DNA from: Psychromonas sp. SP041
GTDB lineage: Bacteria; Pseudomonadota; Gammaproteobacteria; Enterobacterales; Psychromonadaceae
Direction of reading: 5' to 3'
Assembly: GCF_000470315.2 (NCBI RefSeq)
Contig: NZ_CBRF02000003.1
Location: forward strand, 62,001-126,000
Length of the DNA: 64,000 bases
Positions 55,502 to 64,000 of this stretch are shown here, one piece after another. A program made the position numbers and the translations under genes. The notes below the pieces were generated by a model, which had not been told where the DNA came from, made no database searches, and was given only the letters and a program-made list of their open reading frames with translations. The first letter of the stretch is position 1. Each line of letters opens with the position of its first letter.

Positions 55502-57619
55502 ATGTTCCAAACACTAAAAGCATCTATTCAAACCTATATGACAGAAGAGCAATGTGCTTTTGTTGAACGCGCATACCATTATGCGTATGCGGCACATGAT
55601 GGTGTGAAAAGAGCAAGTGGTGAACCTTATATTACTCACCCAGTAGCGGTTGCTGAAATTCTTGCAGGCATGAAGTTAGATTACGAAGCTATCTCAGCAG
55701 CGCTCATGCATGATGTATTAGAAGATACTGATACCACACATCAAGAACTAGCCGATGCGTTTAATGACAATGTTGCTCAACTCGTTGAAGGTGTCACCAA
55801 ACTCGATAAATTTAACTTTGAAAATCGCGAGCAAGCACAAGCTGAAAATATTCGAAAAATGCTTATCGCGATGTCTAAAGACTTCCGAGTTATGCTGATT
55901 AAACTTGCCGATCGCATGCACAATATGCGTACGCTTGATTCACTGCGTTTAGATAAACGCCAACGCATTGCACAAGAAACCTTTGAAATATTTACCCCAA
56001 TTGCAAATCGCCTTGGCTTACATTACCTAAAAAATGAACTTGAAGAGTTAGCTTTTAAAGCACAAAATTCAGCTCGTTATCATGTACTTAAAGAAGCTAT
56101 CACTAAAGCACGCGGTAACAGAAAAGACTTTATAGAAAGTATTTGTGATGAGATATCAGAGCAATTAACCTCTATGTCGATTGACGCGAAAGTCATTGGT
56201 CGAGAAAAACACCTGTACAGTTTATACAAAAAAATGCGTAAAAAAGGCTGCCAATTCCATGATGTAATGGATGTTTATGCATTCCGTATTATTGTAAAAG
56301 ATTTAGATACTTGTTATCGCGTTTTAGGTCAAATACATCACTTGTACCAACCTAAATTAGAGTATTTCGAAGACTATATAGCACTGCCAAAAACAAATAG
56401 TTACCAATCATTACATACTACTTTGATCACCCATCAAGGTGTCAATATCGAAATTCAGATCCGTACAGAAGATATGGATGCAGTAGCAAAACACGGTATT
56501 GCTGCGCATTGGAGCTACAAAGAAGGTAAGCAAAGTTCTAATATTTCAGCACAATTACAAACACGTAACTGGTTCCAAGGGTTAACTGAGCAAGAAGACA
56601 ATAATACTAACTCAATTGTTTTATTAGAAAATATCAAACAAGAGCTAGGTAAAAATGATATTCATGTATTAACACCACAAGGCAAAATCATTGTATTACC
56701 AGCTTTCGCAACACCGGTTGATTTTGCTTATGCATTACACACCAACATAGGGCATCACTGTATTGGTGCGAAAGTAGATAATGAATATTCATTATTAAGC
56801 CAAAAATTAGAAAGTGGACAAACCATTGAGATCATCACAGCGAAAGAGCCTAATCCAAGCCCTGAATGGTTAAACTTTGCCGCCACGCATAGAGCAAGAA
56901 ATAGCATACGTAATTACCTAAAGCAATTACCACAAACAGCGACTATTCCAATGGGTAGACGCTTATTAAAACAAGCGTTAAATGCGACGAACCTTACCGA
57001 TATATCACAAGAGAATATTGATAAGGTCATTGCAGATCATCATTTAGATGGGTTTAACCACCTATTACATGAGATCGGTAGCGGTAAATTATTGAGCATT
57101 ATCATCGCAAGACGTTTGCGCGGTAATGCCGGTGAATTAACAGAGTCACACCAAAAACAACAAATAAGACAAAGTGCCATCAAGGGAGCTGAAGATATTA
57201 TGCTTTCTTATGCCAACTGTTGTAAGCCATTACCAGGTGATCAAATTGTTGCTCATACTAGTACAGGTAAAGGTTTGGTCGTGCATGTTAAAAATTGTCA
57301 CAATGTAATTGGTTTTGAAAGTGAACTCGGTAAGTATATTGCTGTCGAATGGGATATGAACTTTATGAACCAGTATGAATACTCAAGTGACTTGATTATT
57401 CAAATGGTTAATCATAAAGCCGGATTAGCAAAAATGTTTAATGTAATAGCAAAAAGTAACGCTAACGTGCAGGATTTACAGACGACTGCGGTGACAAATC
57501 AGATTTATTCAATTAATGTGACATTAACAGTCATAAATCGAATACACTTGTCTCGCATTATGCGCCAAATTAAGAAATTAACTGGCGTTAAAAGTGTAAA
57601 ACGAAGCAATAAAAAATAA
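55502..57619 (+). CDS. spoT: Bifunctional (p)ppGpp synthetase/hydrolase
   Basis: It controls the stringent response. The start at 55502 has AAGGAAAG upstream and gives 705 residues, close to E. coli SpoT (702). An in-frame ATG at 55439 is unlikely. The HD hydrolase motif HDVLEDT at 70-76 is intact, so hydrolase activity is expected. The synthetase part has FEDYIALPKTNSYQSLHTTL near 297. TGS follows near 385-445 and ACT at the end. In E. coli spoT follows rpoZ; here it follows nfo and stands alone. Confidence 0.95.
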   Translation: MFQTLKASIQTYMTEEQCAFVERAYHYAYAAHDGVKRASGEPYITHPVAVAEILAGMKLDYEAISAALMHDVLEDTDTTHQELADAFNDNVAQLVEGVTKLDKFNFENREQAQAENIRKMLIAMSKDFRVMLIKLADRMHNMRTLDSLRLDKRQRIAQETFEIFTPIANRLGLHYLKNELEELAFKAQNSARYHVLKEAITKARGNRKDFIESICDEISEQLTSMSIDAKVIGREKHLYSLYKKMRKKGCQFHDVMDVYAFRIIVKDLDTCYRVLGQIHHLYQPKLEYFEDYIALPKTNSYQSLHTTLITHQGVNIEIQIRTEDMDAVAKHGIAAHWSYKEGKQSSNISAQLQTRNWFQGLTEQEDNNTNSIVLLENIKQELGKNDIHVLTPQGKIIVLPAFATPVDFAYALHTNIGHHCIGAKVDNEYSLLSQKLESGQTIEIITAKEPNPSPEWLNFAATHRARNSIRNYLKQLPQTATIPMGRRLLKQALNATNLTDISQENIDKVIADHHLDGFNHLLHEIGSGKLLSIIIARRLRGNAGELTESHQKQQIRQSAIKGAEDIMLSYANCCKPLPGDQIVAHTSTGKGLVVHVKNCHNVIGFESELGKYIAVEWDMNFMNQYEYSSDLIIQMVNHKAGLAKMFNVIAKSNANVQDLQTTAVTNQIYSINVTLTVINRIHLSRIMRQIKKLTGVKSVKRSNKK

Positions 57620-57724
57620 CAGATTCCGATTAAACTTGTATTAGATGCATTAAAGTATTGTAAAAGAACAAGTTGATTCGGTATTGTTAATATATTAAAC
57701 ATATACCCAATGGATTAGATCACT

Positions 57725-58156
57725 ATGAAAACCGTTAAAATTATGATGTTGATGTTAAGCACCATAATACTAGGTGCTTGCACCGCTGAAACTCAAATTA
57801 TCCCTCAAAAAGTAAACTTGTCTCAGCTGCAACATAATTGGAAGCTCACTCATGTTGATAATATCCAATTAGCAACGGTCATTAAAAGCACATTACAAAT
57901 CAATGCTGACAATAAAAGCTCAGGTAATTTAAGTTGTAATAGTTTTTTTGGTGAAGCTAAATTCGTAGACAATCAATTGCGTATCGAAAAAATGGCTAAT
58001 ACACGAAAAATGTGTGACGAGCTAAAAAACAGTGTTGAGATGGATGTAAGCGAAGTTTTAAGTAACTGGGCAAATGTAATGATTGATAACGAAACATTAA
58101 TTATCAGTAACAAAAAGCATTCATTAACTTATCAACTTGCTGACTCATTAAACTAA
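57725..58156 (+). CDS. META-domain lipoprotein (HslJ-like)
   Basis: This is a 143-residue lipoprotein. The signal peptide ends in the lipobox LGAC with Cys19. The domain with LQHNWKLTHVDN, SCNSFFGEAKFVDNQLRI and the late TRKMC resembles META/HslJ domains of heat-inducible outer-membrane lipoproteins. Residue after Cys is Thr, so outer-membrane sorting is expected. Function is unproven. Confidence 0.75.
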   Translation: MKTVKIMMLMLSTIILGACTAETQIIPQKVNLSQLQHNWKLTHVDNIQLATVIKSTLQINADNKSSGNLSCNSFFGEAKFVDNQLRIEKMANTRKMCDELKNSVEMDVSEVLSNWANVMIDNETLIISNKKHSLTYQLADSLN

Positions 58157-58180
58157 TATTACTTAATGAAGATTTAATCC

Positions 58181-58210
58181 CGACTGAATAGTTTAACTAT
58201 TATTCAGTCG
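58181..58210 (+). terminator. Terminator after the META lipoprotein gene
   Basis: CGACTGAATA (58181-58190) pairs perfectly with TATTCAGTCG (58201-58210) around a 10-nt loop, followed by AATATTTTG. It lies 24 nt after the stop codon. Confidence 0.7.
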
Positions 58211-58742
58211 AATATTTTGTAATACTTTTCTTCTATTCGTTTACCAACCACTCGATTATCTGAATATAGACCTGCTACCGTTCAAGGAGCTTTATTCAAT
58301 TGTTAGTTTTGGAATTCAAATCAAGTCGCAACACTCCTTAAAATTAATACCAATTATATTAAGAGCGACATTAAATACCTACTCTGCGTTTTTTAGCCAC
58401 TAAAATAGATTAATGATGCATTGTTATTGGTATAAAATCATATCGAATAAAACACACTTCAAATACTCTTTTTTAAAAATGACTACTTTCTGATTATCTT
58501 CCCTATTATATATATTTGAACATTTGCTCAAAAAAACCAGAGAAAAATAAGTCTAAATTCAATGAAAAAATACTCAAAAATATAGAGTTGCGTAACAATA
58601 ATGTCATCATTATATGCTAATTTAACAGACTAGATATTGCTCGAAAAACAATCAAAATAATTTTCAGCAATCATTTAGTTATTTTTATCGAAAGCACCAT
58701 CACTGGACATTATTTAAATTCAAACCTATAGAGGATTCGAAA
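58211..58742. other. 532-bp gene-free stretch
   Basis: It holds the 87-bp ATACCAAT-ended repeat at 58347-58433. The remainder is AT-rich with no gene. The promoter of the next gene should be in the last 200 bp. Confidence 0.5.
58347..58433. repeat. Short 87-bp element with ATACCAAT inverted ends
   Basis: It starts ATACCAATTATATTAA and ends with the inverted TTATTGGTAT. The ends match those of the longer repeats at 40655, 60206 and 60475, so it may be a reduced member of the same group. Confidence 0.55.
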
Positions 58743-59096
58743 ATGAGTAATATACATCAACTTAATAGCTTACCGAAACAAACCACCATCAACCTGATTG
58801 CATCATACCAGGGCGACTTTAAGCATGATAATTTCAGTTATCACCAATTATTAGAAAAATTACAGCAAACAATTATGCGCAATCAATTTATGAATCAAGA
58901 AGATAATGCAGCTTGGATGAATCATAGAGGTAGTGATTATTTAGCAAACCCTAAATTATTTGCCCATGCACCTCTGACTTATTTATGCGTATTTTTAAGT
59001 GAAACCTTTAAGCATAATAAACTCAATCAAATTGAGCATAAAATACCGCCAAATGTATTTGAGGCGATATTAAAACGCTTAAATGATTTTAAATAA
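58743..59096 (+). CDS. Hypothetical protein, 117 residues
   Basis: AGAGGA lies 8 nt before the ATG, so translation is likely. The protein is soluble, mostly helical in appearance, with no signal peptide. It has several His and aromatic residues (NQEDNAAWMNHRGSDYLANP, LTYLCVFLSETFKHNKL). I do not recognise the family. It is a single gene with repeats on both sides. Confidence 0.6.
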   Translation: MSNIHQLNSLPKQTTINLIASYQGDFKHDNFSYHQLLEKLQQTIMRNQFMNQEDNAAWMNHRGSDYLANPKLFAHAPLTYLCVFLSETFKHNKLNQIEHKIPPNVFEAILKRLNDFK

Positions 59097-59217
59097 TAAC
59101 GGTTAATAATGGCTGGAATAATAAAGACAAAGTAATACCAATCATTTCACTCGAGATGGTTTGTGATTAGTACTCATTACATTACACTAGGCCTTACGAT
59201 AAAAAACAAGAGCAAGT

Positions 59218-60198
59218 ATGGATTCTTTAACTCAAATTGTTTTAGGGGCAAGTGTTTCTGGTGCTGTTGGTATCAAGCCTTTTGGACGTAAAGTATTAAT
59301 CACAGGTGCATTATTAGGTACCTTGCCTGACTTAGATGTATTGCTGTCTTATGAAACCGCGATTGAAGACTTTACTCTACATCGCGGCTTCAGCCATTCA
59401 TTATTTACTTTAAGTGCCTTAAGTCTATTTTTATATTGGCTGGCTTTATATTTTAAACCTACATTATCTGCACACAAAAAATCATTATTTTTAGTTATTT
59501 TTTTACCGTTAATCACCCACCCTCTTTTAGATGCTTTCACCACTTATGGAACGCAATTATTGTGGCCATTAGATATTCAACCTACTTCTTGGTCTAGCAT
59601 CTTCATTATCGATCCTCTTTATACATTGCCATTAATACTTGCTGTTATTGGTCTATGGTTTCGAGAGAAAGCTGTAAAGTGGCAAAAAATAAACCGAATA
59701 ATGTTAGCGTTCAGCTGTGCATATTTAGTACTTGGCCAAGTGCAATTTTGGAATATCCAACAAAGATTAACACACGATCCTATTGCAAAAAGTGGTCACT
59801 TATTCATTGCACCAACACCATTTAATACGCTGGTTTGGCAGGTACTTAGCTACCATGACGATAATTATTATGTAAGCTTTACAACAGCATTCAATAACCA
59901 ACCTTTATCATGGCAAACATACGACACAGGAAGATCATTAATCAATAATTTTGATTCAACAGGGTTGCAACGGTTGGAATGGTTTAGTGGTGGTTTATTA
60001 CAATTTAAAGAATTGGACAATCAGTTGATCGCTACCGATCTGCGTATTGGTTTAAGAGAGTATTATCCTTTTTCATTCAGGATAGCTGAGGACAAAAATA
60101 ATTGGCAAGAAATTAAGTCTCAAAAAATGCCAGAGCCTGTTATTAATTTAAGCAAGCTAACTGAGTTAATGCACTTTTTAAGGAATACACAAAAATAG
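59218..60198 (+). CDS. Membrane-bound metal-dependent hydrolase (DUF457 / YdjM-like)
   Basis: This is a 326-residue inner-membrane protein. The start MDSLTQIVLGASVSGAVG and the motif GTLPDLDVLL near 37, with HRGFSHSLF near 55-63 and HPLLDAFTTYGTQLLWP near 101, give the conserved Asp/His set of the DUF457/YdjM family. About five helices occupy the N-terminal 190 residues and a soluble domain follows. Substrate unknown. Confidence 0.85.
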   Translation: MDSLTQIVLGASVSGAVGIKPFGRKVLITGALLGTLPDLDVLLSYETAIEDFTLHRGFSHSLFTLSALSLFLYWLALYFKPTLSAHKKSLFLVIFLPLITHPLLDAFTTYGTQLLWPLDIQPTSWSSIFIIDPLYTLPLILAVIGLWFREKAVKWQKINRIMLAFSCAYLVLGQVQFWNIQQRLTHDPIAKSGHLFIAPTPFNTLVWQVLSYHDDNYYVSFTTAFNNQPLSWQTYDTGRSLINNFDSTGLQRLEWFSGGLLQFKELDNQLIATDLRIGLREYYPFSFRIAEDKNNWQEIKSQKMPEPVINLSKLTELMHFLRNTQK

Positions 60199-60205
60199 AC
60201 TTATA

Positions 60206-60427
60206 ATACCAATCACAATAAATAACTTATCTATTTTACTTGTTAGAACAGCTCACTTCCTCGTTGTAAATTTCGTAAAAGGAACAACCATTAAAGAATT
60301 AGCATCTTTTGGTTAATTCTCCGATAGACGATTAACGAAGTTAATTTTTGAAAGGCTCAATTTACGCCTTGAATTGAACTGTTTTTCCAGCTCAAAATTT
60401 AGACATTATATTTAATGTAATCGGTAT
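60206..60427. repeat. MITE-like element, family 3 (222 bp)
   Basis: It starts ATACCAATCACAATAAATA and ends with the inverted TATTTAATGTAATCGGTAT. Similarity between the ends continues about 50 bp inward, including AACAG and TGAGCTGG-like parts. No open frame. It is followed 47 bp later by a family-1 copy. Confidence 0.65.
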
Positions 60428-60474
60428 AAAATAAAACTTAATGTTTAATTTCAGAGATTATTTGAGAACAAGTT

Positions 60475-60635
60475 ATACCAATGGAATTAAATAAGTGATC
60501 AGAGATTGCGCAGGAAAAATTAACACTAATAAGGCGTGAGTTGTAGGAGATAGTTGTTTTCACTTCAAAACTCACAACGCAGTTAGGGGTAATTTTAACC
60601 AGCAAGAATGATCACCTTATTAATTCTTTTGGTAT
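60475..60635. repeat. MITE-like fold-back element, family 1, copy B (161 bp)
   Basis: It has the same length and orientation as the copy at 40655-40815, with four differences in 161 bp. Like copy A, it folds back on itself. It lies between the convergent DUF457 and recQ genes. Confidence 0.85.
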
Positions 60636-60684
60636 TAGTTTGAAAGTAGTATTAATTTAAGCTTAAACAATACCTTGGTACCTT

Positions 60685-62499
60685 TTACAAAGTATCAACG
60701 TATTGTTTAATTTCAGAGAGGAATTCTTCACCATACTTATCTAGCTTAATATGGCCAACACCCGTAATTGAAAGAAACTGAGAATCATTGGTAGGCATTA
60801 ACTCACTCATCTCCGATAAAGATACGTCACTAAAAATAACGTAAGGAGGTAAGTTTTCTTGATCTGCTATTTTTTTACGTAAATGGCGTAACCTAGCAAA
60901 TAATTTACTGTCTGCATTGGCAGAAACGCTACGACGTTTTTGTTTCGCAGTCGTTTTTACTAGTTGTAGTCTTGGCACCGCTAACATTAAGCTATTTTCA
61001 GATTTTAAGACGGTACGGGCCGCTTCCGTTAGCTGTAACGCAGAACCACGCGTTAAGTTTTGCATTAACAATCCACAGTGAATTAATTGTCTAGCGATAC
61101 TAAACCAGTGTTCCGTTGATTTATCTTTACCTATCCCAAAAGTCGATAGCTGATCATGACCAAGGCTTTTGACACGGGCAGTTTGAGCGCCACGCAGTAC
61201 TTCAACTACATGAGTGATCCCAAAGTATTGCCCTGTACGGTAAACACAAGAAAGAATTTTTTGAGCGTCTATCGTCGCATCATAACTTTGTGGCGGATCT
61301 AAGCAGATATCACAGTTACCACAGGCTTTAGGGCTGTATTCACCAAAGTAATTTAATACTACGCGACGACGGCAAGTTTGTGCTTCTGCAAAGGCAACCA
61401 TGGTATTCAGTTTATGTAACTCAATACGAAGTTGTTCTTGGTTTGGGTTCTTTTCTAATAAGCTTCTTATACGCGCAGGATCTGCTGGGTCATAAAATAA
61501 CATTGCCTGTGCGGGTAAACCATCGCGCCCTGCTCGACCTGTTTCTTGATAATAAGATTCTATATTTTTAGGAATTTCATAGTGCACAACAAAACGCACA
61601 TTAGGTTTATCAATTCCCATTCCAAAGGCAACAGTCGCCACCACAATTTCGACTTCATCCTTAATAAATAAATCTTGTACGTTTTGACGCTCCTCTAAAG
61701 GCAAACCAGCATGATAACAGCGAGAGTTAAGGCCTTTAGCAGCAAGCTTTCCTGCTATCTCTTCTGTGCGTTTACGGCTGGTACAATAGATGATGCCACT
61801 TTCGTCTTTATGTTGGTCTAGATAATTAAAGAGTTGTGTTAATGGGCGATATTTTTCAATCAATAAGTATTCGATATTAGGACGATCAAAGCTACGAATT
61901 TCTATTAACGGATCCTGAAGCTTTAAACGCTGTAAAATATCTTGTTGCGTTGCGTGATCTGCCGTTGCAGTCAATGCGACTAACGGAATATTTGGAAAAT
62001 ATTCTTTTAGATTGCCTAACAGCGCATATTCAGGCCTAAAATCATGACCCCATGATGAAATACAATGCGCTTCATCTATGGCAAATAAATTGATTGGAAG
62101 GTGCTGTAAACGACCGATAAAATCAGGGCGTAATAAACGCTCCGGCGCTACATATAATAGTTTTAACTGACCACGATGTAGAGAATTAATGATGTCGTTT
62201 TGTTCTTGATAAGACAAACTAGAGTTAAGGTAAGCAGCTGCTACACCACAGGCTCTTAGTGTGTCTACCTGATCTTTCATTAAAGAGATTAAAGGGGAAA
62301 CAACAATGCAAATCCCTTCTCTTACTAAAGCAGGAATTTGAAAACACAGGCTTTTACCACCACCTGTTGGCATCACAACTAATGCATCACGTCCTGCAAT
62401 AAGGTCGTTAATGACCGTTTCTTGACCATCACGAAATTGCTTGTAACCAAACACATCAAATAAAACGTTATGTGCAGTACTCGTCATACTCTGGTTCAA
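60685..62499 (-). CDS. recQ: ATP-dependent DNA helicase RecQ
   Basis: It is a 3'-5' helicase in recombination and fork repair. Walker [13 protein letters not shown] lies near residue 43, [15 protein letters not shown] near 140 and the RecA-like domain 2 motif [10 protein letters not shown] near 318. The zinc-binding RQC part has [12 protein letters not shown] and CGNCDIC (about 373-396), and the C-terminal HRDC domain covers about 525-600. The TTG at 62499 has AGG at a good distance; the ATG at 62487 is the alternative. Length is 604 residues. Confidence 0.94.
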   Translation of the reverse strand: MNQSMTSTAHNVLFDVFGYKQFRDGQETVINDLIAGRDALVVMPTGGGKSLCFQIPALVREGICIVVSPLISLMKDQVDTLRACGVAAAYLNSSLSYQEQNDIINSLHRGQLKLLYVAPERLLRPDFIGRLQHLPINLFAIDEAHCISSWGHDFRPEYALLGNLKEYFPNIPLVALTATADHATQQDILQRLKLQDPLIEIRSFDRPNIEYLLIEKYRPLTQLFNYLDQHKDESGIIYCTSRKRTEEIAGKLAAKGLNSRCYHAGLPLEERQNVQDLFIKDEVEIVVATVAFGMGIDKPNVRFVVHYEIPKNIESYYQETGRAGRDGLPAQAMLFYDPADPARIRSLLEKNPNQEQLRIELHKLNTMVAFAEAQTCRRRVVLNYFGEYSPKACGNCDICLDPPQSYDATIDAQKILSCVYRTGQYFGITHVVEVLRGAQTARVKSLGHDQLSTFGIGKDKSTEHWFSIARQLIHCGLLMQNLTRGSALQLTEAARTVLKSENSLMLAVPRLQLVKTTAKQKRRSVSANADSKLFARLRHLRKKIADQENLPPYVIFSDVSLSEMSELMPTNDSQFLSITGVGHIKLDKYGEEFLSEIKQYVDTL

Positions 62500-62597
62500 A
62501 ATATAGCAACCTATTGATAGTCTAAGCGGATAAAAGGGTATGCATTGTAAATCAGCGGCATAAATATTTCAGCCTAAATTTTCTGATTTAGAAGAGG

Positions 62598-63194
62598 CTA
62601 TAATGCACTAAATTCCTTGCTAAATATATCCACTTTCTGCCAATCGGTTAATTCTAAGTCTTGTGTTTTATCAGTACTACCACCAGTCATCTTCATAATT
62701 AATTGAATTAACAGTGTTTGCCACCAATTATAACGAGAATATAATAAAGCACCTGCAAATACGCCTTTCAGCTGTGGTTGCCATTCTGATAGTTGATCAA
62801 ACTTTTTCATATAAGCATTATTTTCAGGAATTGCTTTTTCAGGCTTGCGTGCAGTTAAACAAACCACAAAAAAAGCATTCGATATAGCGTCTAACTGTTG
62901 CTTATGTTCATTGACAAATTTGATGATATTCGGACGAAAATTACCGTAACGAACAGAAGCACCCACTAATACTTTTTGATACAAAGAGAAATCAATCTGT
63001 GTATTATCATCAATGTTTAATACCGTCACATCACCAAGAATAGACTGTTTGATATGATTGATAATTTTTAAAGTTTGCCCATCAACAGAAGAGTATAAAA
63101 CTAAAGTGTTGTTAGAAATGGTTTCGCTAGGCGTTGCTTCGTTAGGCACTGCTTCACCAGTTATAGCGTCGTTAGATTTAGCTTCAATAGACAT
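62598..63194 (-). CDS. hemG: Menaquinone-dependent protoporphyrinogen IX dehydrogenase
   Basis: It is a flavodoxin-like enzyme oxidising protoporphyrinogen IX to protoporphyrin IX, coupled to quinone. The FMN-binding start TLVLYSSVDGQTLKII lies near residue 30, VGASVRYGNFRPNI near 77 and KGVFAGALLYSRYNWWQ near 142. Compared with E. coli HemG (181 residues) there is an extra 28-residue N-terminus rich in Glu, Asn, Thr and Ser. It follows trkH by 3 nt, as in E. coli. Confidence 0.92.
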   Translation of the reverse strand: MSIEAKSNDAITGEAVPNEATPSETISNNTLVLYSSVDGQTLKIINHIKQSILGDVTVLNIDDNTQIDFSLYQKVLVGASVRYGNFRPNIIKFVNEHKQQLDAISNAFFVVCLTARKPEKAIPENNAYMKKFDQLSEWQPQLKGVFAGALLYSRYNWWQTLLIQLIMKMTGGSTDKTQDLELTDWQKVDIFSKEFSAL

Positions 63195-63197
63195 AAT

Positions 63198-64000
63198 TTA
63201 ATTTTTCCAAAATACAGGTGTAAATAATACTAATAAGGTAAAGACTTCTAATCGTCCAAATAACATGGCAATAATCATCACCCATTTAGAGGCATCACTG
63301 ACATCATTAAAGTGTAACGCAACTTCACCGAGCCCAGGGCCAAGATTATTTAACATGGCAACGACAGAAGAGAAAGCACTGAGCTCATCCATCCCCGTCA
63401 TCAATAAAGCCAACATACAAACAATAAACACTAAAGCATAGGTAGAAAAGAACCCCCAAACCGCTTCAACTACTCGGTCAGGTAAGGCTTTATTACCTAA
63501 TTTTATTTTATAAACCGCTTTAGGGTGAACCAAACGTTTTAATTCTCGTTGCCCTTGTAAGTTAAGCAATAAGACTCGAATAACTTTTAAACCACCACCT
63601 GTTGAACCAGCACAGCCACCAATAAAACTGGCAAAAATAAGCAAGACAGGTAAAAACAAAGGCCAATCTGAAAATGAAGTCGTCGTAAAACCAGCGGTTG
63701 TCGCAATAGAAACGGCTTGGAACATTGCATGTGAAAAAGTTGTTTCGATGGAGTTATAAACATCATGATCTATCAAAACTAGAAAACAGATGCTAGTTAA
63801 CAAGACTTGAATGAAGATAAAAGCACGTACTTCAGGATCTCGTCGATAAACTTCCAAGCTGAATTTTTTAGCTGAGAAGGCAGTAAAATGTAAGGCGTAA
63901 TTAATACCGGAAATAATTAAAAAAACCACGGTAATGATATTAATTATTTCACTATCAAAGTGTCCCATACTCGCATCATAAGTGGAGAACCCCCCAATGG
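63198..64000 (-). CDS. trkH: Trk potassium uptake protein TrkH, C-terminal part
   Basis: This is the K+-translocating subunit of the Trk system. The reading frame continues past the window edge (IGGFSTYDAS just before Met at 63968), so the N-terminal half is outside. Selectivity-filter type segments are visible (GFSTYD and TAGFTTTSFSDWP), with GGCAGSTGGGLKVIRVLLL and the ending LFGRLEVFTLLVLFTPVFW. It is the first visible gene of the trkH-hemG pair. Confidence 0.94.
   Translation of the reverse strand, partial: IGGFSTYDASMGHFDSEIINIITVVFLIISGINYALHFTAFSAKKFSLEVYRRDPEVRAFIFIQVLLTSICFLVLIDHDVYNSIETTFSHAMFQAVSIATTAGFTTTSFSDWPLFLPVLLIFASFIGGCAGSTGGGLKVIRVLLLNLQGQRELKRLVHPKAVYKIKLGNKALPDRVVEAVWGFFSTYALVFIVCMLALLMTGMDELSAFSSVVAMLNNLGPGLGEVALHFNDVSDASKWVMIIAMLFGRLEVFTLLVLFTPVFWKN

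Overview
The window reads as a chromosomal segment of an AT-rich marine gammaproteobacterium. The gene order (trkH-hemG, yihI-DUF2489-hemN, engB next to a cytochrome c4 gene, murB-birA beside a Thr-Tyr-Gly tRNA cluster) and the style of the proteins and of the small ATACCAAT-ended repeats fit the Psychromonas/Moritella/Colwellia part of the tree, with Psychromonas my first guess. This is a judgement from remembered protein families and synteny, not from a search.

Region 1 (1-6050) is a MacAB-type efflux pump followed by its own OmpR-class two-component system, with a triple 11-bp repeat upstream that could be the response-regulator operator. Region 2 (6094-16165, minus strand) is a seven-gene operon led by a clear guanidine-I (ykkC) riboswitch: NitT/TauT-type ABC importer, two carboxyguanidine-deiminase-type subunits, a biotin-dependent carboxylase and allophanate hydrolase. 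Older annotation would call this urea metabolism. The riboswitch and gene set say it imports guanidine and degrades it to ammonium and CO2. Region 3 (16898-24166) is a GABA-directed catabolic cluster: C-N hydrolase, PuuP-like permease, LuxR-type regulator, GabT, GabD and a divergent LysR regulator.

Region 4 (25078-30872) is a six-gene Mrp/Mnh cation/proton antiporter operon of the fused-A/B type. Region 5 (30873-34390) is accessory DNA between this operon and the tRNAs. It holds a wrecked IS6-type element and a hipA-hipB-like toxin-antitoxin operon in reversed order, with two matching palindromic operators 42 bp apart. Region 6 (34351-36869) has tRNA-Thr, tRNA-Tyr and tRNA-Gly followed by birA and murB. 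BirA is the ligase expected to biotinylate the guanidine carboxylase.

Region 7 (36990-64000) is mostly core housekeeping. It includes msrB, an attenuator-controlled leuA with a leucine-rich leader peptide, a YcbL-like hydrolase, a cobalamin adenosyltransferase, prlC, an orphan PAS histidine kinase, engB, cytochrome c4, yihI, hemN, anmK, nfo, spoT, recQ, hemG and the 3' part of trkH. Between these genes lie several small non-coding elements with terminal inverted repeats (two near-identical 161-bp copies, a 197-bp family with one truncated copy, a 222-bp element and an 87-bp element). Other debris includes an nhaA-like N-terminal remnant and an unrecognised decayed coding stretch at 24383-24642.

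The most distinctive biology is the riboswitch-controlled guanidine operon and its neighbouring GABA cluster. The hipAB-like island and the MITE-like families are the least explained structures. I saw no CRISPR array, prophage or rRNA.
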